From the NCBI GenBank assembly GCA_937926215.1, contig CALEYA010000111.1, forward strand, positions 1-33,185: DNA of 33,185 bases, read 5' to 3'. A program made the position numbers and the translations under genes. The notes beneath the pieces are model-generated. The model saw nothing but the letters and a program-made list of their open reading frames with translations. It was not told where the DNA came from and did no database searches. Each line of letters starts with the position of its first letter. The stretch's first letter is position 1. Shown piece after piece: positions 30,829-33,185 of this stretch. The DNA is from an uncultured Croceitalea sp. (lineage in GTDB: Bacteria > Bacteroidota > Bacteroidia > Flavobacteriales > Flavobacteriaceae).

Positions 30829-31715
30829 TGAGCAAAAGGGTACTGGCCTTATTGGCCGCATTGGGTGCTACCACTATTTACGGCATCAACCACACGATCG
30901 CTAAAGGCGTAATGCCTTTGTATATTAAACCTTTTGGATTTATTTTTCTTCGCGTCGTAGGAGCTACGGCACTTTTTTGGGGCATATCCTTTTTTGGCCC
31001 AAAACAGCGGATTGCCAAAAAGGACTGGGGTAGATTAGTGCTTGCGGCACTATTGGGCATGTCCATTAATATGCTTTCTTTTTTTAAGGGCCTTGAACTT
31101 TCCACACCCATAAATAGTGCTGTACTTATTACCATAAGTCCAATAATCGTCGTCGTGCTTTCCGCATTTATTTTAAAGGAAAAGGTGACCAGGCAAAAAA
31201 CACTGGGTATAGCCTTTGGTTTTATTGGGGCCCTCACCTTGGTTTTGTTTGGGGCGGAGTTGCGGCAAGATGCCCCCAATATCCCGTTTGGGAATGTCCT
31301 TTTTATCGTTAATGCCGCGGCTTATGCCAGTTACCTCATAGTAGCTAAAAGACTGCTGCAAAAATACCATCCATTTACCTTAATGAAATGGTTGTTCACC
31401 ATTGCCCTAGTAATTAACTTGCCCATTACCCTTCCAGAGTTTTTGGAAATTCAGTGGGATACCATGCCGTCTTGGGTATATGGTTCCATAGTTTTTGTAG
31501 TGGTTTGCACTACGTTTATGACCTACTTGTTCAACATATTTGCCATGACCCAATTAAAGGCGTCTACAGTAGGGGCATTTATTTACCTACAACCCTTATT
31601 TGGAATTGGTTTTGCCTTGCTCTCCGGGAAAGATAGTCTTGGTCTTGTCCAAGTGCTAGCAACGGTGCTGGTACTCGTTGGGGTTTATTTGGCCAGTAGG
31701 AACGTACAGGCATAG
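30828..31715 (+). CDS. EamA/DMT-family membrane transporter
   Basis: A 295-residue protein with about ten transmembrane helices in two homologous halves, typical of the drug/metabolite transporter (EamA, formerly DUF6) family. Recognisable: YGINHTIAKGVMPLYIKPFG in helix 1-2, LSTPINSAVLITISPIIVVV, GIAFGFIGALTLVLFG and the second-half counterpart KASTVGAFIYLQPLFGIG with LATVLVLVGVYLAS. Such proteins export metabolites, amino acids or toxic compounds; substrate cannot be told. It is coupled by a 1-base overlap to the ArsC/Spx-like gene, which could fit a redox or arsenic-linked export function, but that is inference. The C-terminus (SRNVQA) is short and cytoplasmic. Confidence 0.92.
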   Translation: MSKRVLALLAALGATTIYGINHTIAKGVMPLYIKPFGFIFLRVVGATALFWGISFFGPKQRIAKKDWGRLVLAALLGMSINMLSFFKGLELSTPINSAVLITISPIIVVVLSAFILKEKVTRQKTLGIAFGFIGALTLVLFGAELRQDAPNIPFGNVLFIVNAAAYASYLIVAKRLLQKYHPFTLMKWLFTIALVINLPITLPEFLEIQWDTMPSWVYGSIVFVVVCTTFMTYLFNIFAMTQLKASTVGAFIYLQPLFGIGFALLSGKDSLGLVQVLATVLVLVGVYLASRNVQA

Positions 31716-31812
31716 GCAAAGACGAGCAATTTTCTCAGTATATTAGTTTCGTGCATGACGGATATAAGACTAGGTACTCTAAGTATTCCGTTGTGCTTAA
31801 CCAATTTTACAC

Positions 31813-32736
31813 ATGATACCAGGAACCCATAATGCCCTAGCCGATTCAAGGAATCAGGATATAAAAATCTTTATCAATGGCGAGCTGCTCTCAAGGGATG
31901 ACGCCAAAATATCCGTCTTTGACAGCGGCTATTTGGTTGGTGATGGGGTTTGGGAAGCCTTTCGCTTACACCAAGGGGTGCTCGTCTTTTTGGACCAGCA
32001 TCTAGATCGCTTATGGCAAGGTGCGGCAACCATAGGCATGGCACTTCCTTTTAGCCGTGCAGACCTCATTGAAGACGTATGGAAAACCATTCGTGCCAAT
32101 GAAATGCATGACCATGTGCATATAAGGGTGATGGTTACGCGGGGGATTAAAAAAACACCTTCCCAAGATCCGCGGCTTACCATATCCGGACCAAACGTGG
32201 TTATCATTGCAGAACATAAAATAGCATCACCGGAAACCAAAGAAAAAGGCATTACCTTATTTACCAGTACCATTAGAAGGGGCTCCCCAGATTATTTAGA
32301 TCCCCGGCTAAATTGCCACAGCAAACTGCATGAAGTGCAAGCCTTGGTACAAGCCTTGGAAGCAGGAGCCGATGAAGCATTAATGTTGGACGTGAACGGT
32401 TTTGTGGCTACCTGCAATGCTACTAACTTTTTTATGGTAAAAGATGGTGAAGTTTGGACGTCTACTGGTCAATATTGTATGAACGGCATCACAAGGGGGA
32501 ACGTGATCTTGGTCTGCGAACAGCATGGTATTCCCTGCAAACAAAAGAATTTTTCCCTTTTTGATGTCTATGGCGCGGATGAAGCTTTTGCCACGGGAAC
32601 CTTTGGTGGGTTAACACCTGTTATCAAAGTCGATGGCAGAGTAATTGGTAAGGGACAGTATGGCCCCATGACCAGAAAATTGGACGTACTCTACCAAGAT
32701 TTGATTCAAGCGGAAACCAAAAAACAGGAAAAATGA
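31813..32736 (+). CDS. Class IV (fold type IV) PLP aminotransferase-like enzyme
   Basis: A 307-residue enzyme of the branched-chain/D-amino-acid aminotransferase superfamily. FINGELLSRDDAKISVFDSGYLVGDGVWEAFR (20-51) is the classic N-terminal signature. Candidate PLP lysine is Lys171 (NCHSKLHEVQALVQALEAG), followed by GADEALMLD, and GITRGNV (225-231) binds phosphate. At the position of the conserved Glu that holds the cofactor pyridine nitrogen (GxVxE in relatives), the sequence is GFVATCNATNFF, with Thr200. The substrate cannot be assigned. The TGA stop overlaps the ATG of the sulfotransferase gene (ATGA, 32733-32736), so they are translationally coupled and likely act in one pathway. The N-terminal 15 residues are outside the domain and the start is slightly uncertain. 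Confidence 0.9.
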   Translation: MIPGTHNALADSRNQDIKIFINGELLSRDDAKISVFDSGYLVGDGVWEAFRLHQGVLVFLDQHLDRLWQGAATIGMALPFSRADLIEDVWKTIRANEMHDHVHIRVMVTRGIKKTPSQDPRLTISGPNVVIIAEHKIASPETKEKGITLFTSTIRRGSPDYLDPRLNCHSKLHEVQALVQALEAGADEALMLDVNGFVATCNATNFFMVKDGEVWTSTGQYCMNGITRGNVILVCEQHGIPCKQKNFSLFDVYGADEAFATGTFGGLTPVIKVDGRVIGKGQYGPMTRKLDVLYQDLIQAETKKQEK

Positions 32737-33185
32737 CAGAAGACGGTATCAAGCGGATTTGTCTCTGGTCCGGGCCAAGAAATGTTTCTACGGCCTTGAT
32801 GTATTCCTTTGCGCAACGCAAGGATACCCAGGTTTTTGATGAACCACTATACGCCCATTATTTAAGCAAAACCAACGCAAAAACCTACCACCCGGGTGCA
32901 GATGCCATACTGGCGTCCATGGATAATAATGGGAATAATGTGGTCCGAATGATGATGGGAACACAAGATAAACCGGTAGTCTTTTTCAAGAATATGACGC
33001 ACCATCTTTTGGATGTGGATCGTTCTTTTATGAAAAACGTAACCAATGTAATGCTTACAAGGGACCCTATTGAAATGCTGCCTTCATTTGCTGAGGTCAT
33101 TGAAAATCCCACGATGAAGGATGTGGGGTACGAACTTCATACAGAATTGGTTGAATACCTCCAAGGGTTGGATGTTTCCCCCATT
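32733..33185 (+). CDS. P-loop sulfotransferase-family protein (C-terminus cut by window)
   Basis: The frame is open from ATG 32733 to the window end (151 codons). Near the N-terminus LWSGPRNVSTALMYSF resembles the 5'-phosphosulfate-binding P-loop of PAPS-dependent sulfotransferases; DEPLYAHYL follows and VMLTRDPIEMLPSF contains the R-D of the 3'-phosphate site. The family transfers sulfate from PAPS or acts on related phosphorylated substrates. The target here is unknown. The gene begins in the stop of the class IV PLP enzyme (ATGA overlap), a pairing I believe recurs in other bacteria, so the product of one enzyme could be the substrate of the other. The C-terminal half, including much of the acceptor site, lies outside the window. 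Confidence 0.85.
   Translation, partial: MTEDGIKRICLWSGPRNVSTALMYSFAQRKDTQVFDEPLYAHYLSKTNAKTYHPGADAILASMDNNGNNVVRMMMGTQDKPVVFFKNMTHHLLDVDRSFMKNVTNVMLTRDPIEMLPSFAEVIENPTMKDVGYELHTELVEYLQGLDVSPI

Noticed and set aside
1-33185. CRISPR arrays, tRNA/rRNA genes, prophage, toxin-antitoxin or restriction systems
   Set aside because: No regularly spaced repeats, cloverleaf sequences or matching protein families were found on either strand by eye.

Overview
The window looks like a chromosomal segment of a marine-type Flavobacteriaceae (Bacteroidota). Evidence: three TonB-dependent receptors with carboxypeptidase-regulatory-like N-termini, A-rich leaders instead of Shine-Dalgarno sites, several -7 boxes of the Bacteroidota form TAnnTTTG, and gene families typical of the group (DUF3108, PlpD-like patatin, Cys-poor TraR/DksA protein). 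No tRNA, rRNA, CRISPR array, phage or conjugative gene was seen. Most of the window is housekeeping DNA, mainly on the minus strand.

Layout. 1-6.5 kb: a truncated TonB receptor diverges from a secreted EEP-family nuclease/phosphatase; then a small four-helix membrane protein and a large Oar-like TonB receptor that ends at a perfect 30-bp palindromic terminator. 6.6-11.3 kb: a tight minus-strand operon of DUF3108 protein, tryptophan 2,3-dioxygenase, M23 lipoprotein peptidase and glucose-6-phosphate isomerase. 11.3-11.8 kb: an intergenic region with a probable ~105-nt small RNA and a ~190-bp MITE/REP-like repeat. 11.8-15.8 kb: a patatin-barrel protein downstream of uvrC. 15.85-16.55 kb: AT-rich non-coding DNA followed by a possible 28-aa membrane microprotein. 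16.55-22.3 kb: 5-formyl-THF cyclo-ligase converging stop-to-stop on lspA, then (minus strand) an adhesin-like protein, a TraR/DksA-like regulator and ileS. 22.4-26.4 kb: an LEA-like repeat lipoprotein, a heme-type TonB receptor, recO and a small secreted protein. 26.4-29.1 kb: gdhA and a cystathionine gamma-synthase. 29.1-33.2 kb: DUF3298 lipoprotein, DinB-like protein, ArsC/Spx-like protein with an EamA transporter, and a translationally coupled class IV PLP enzyme and sulfotransferase that runs off the window end.

Most notable: (1) the ileS product has a swapped class I signature, GIHH instead of HxGH, the form linked to very high mupirocin tolerance in IleS2 enzymes; (2) the same gene carries an in-frame 96-bp palindromic repeat encoding 32 residues of the editing-domain region; (3) a compact three-hairpin RNA with its own -7 box and terminator at 11384-11488; (4) a MITE-like inverted-repeat element next to it; (5) altered key residues in the M23 peptidase (HxC for HxH), the DksA-like protein (three of four zinc Cys lost) and the class IV PLP enzyme (Thr at the usual Glu). 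I found no clearly new multi-gene defence or mobile system.
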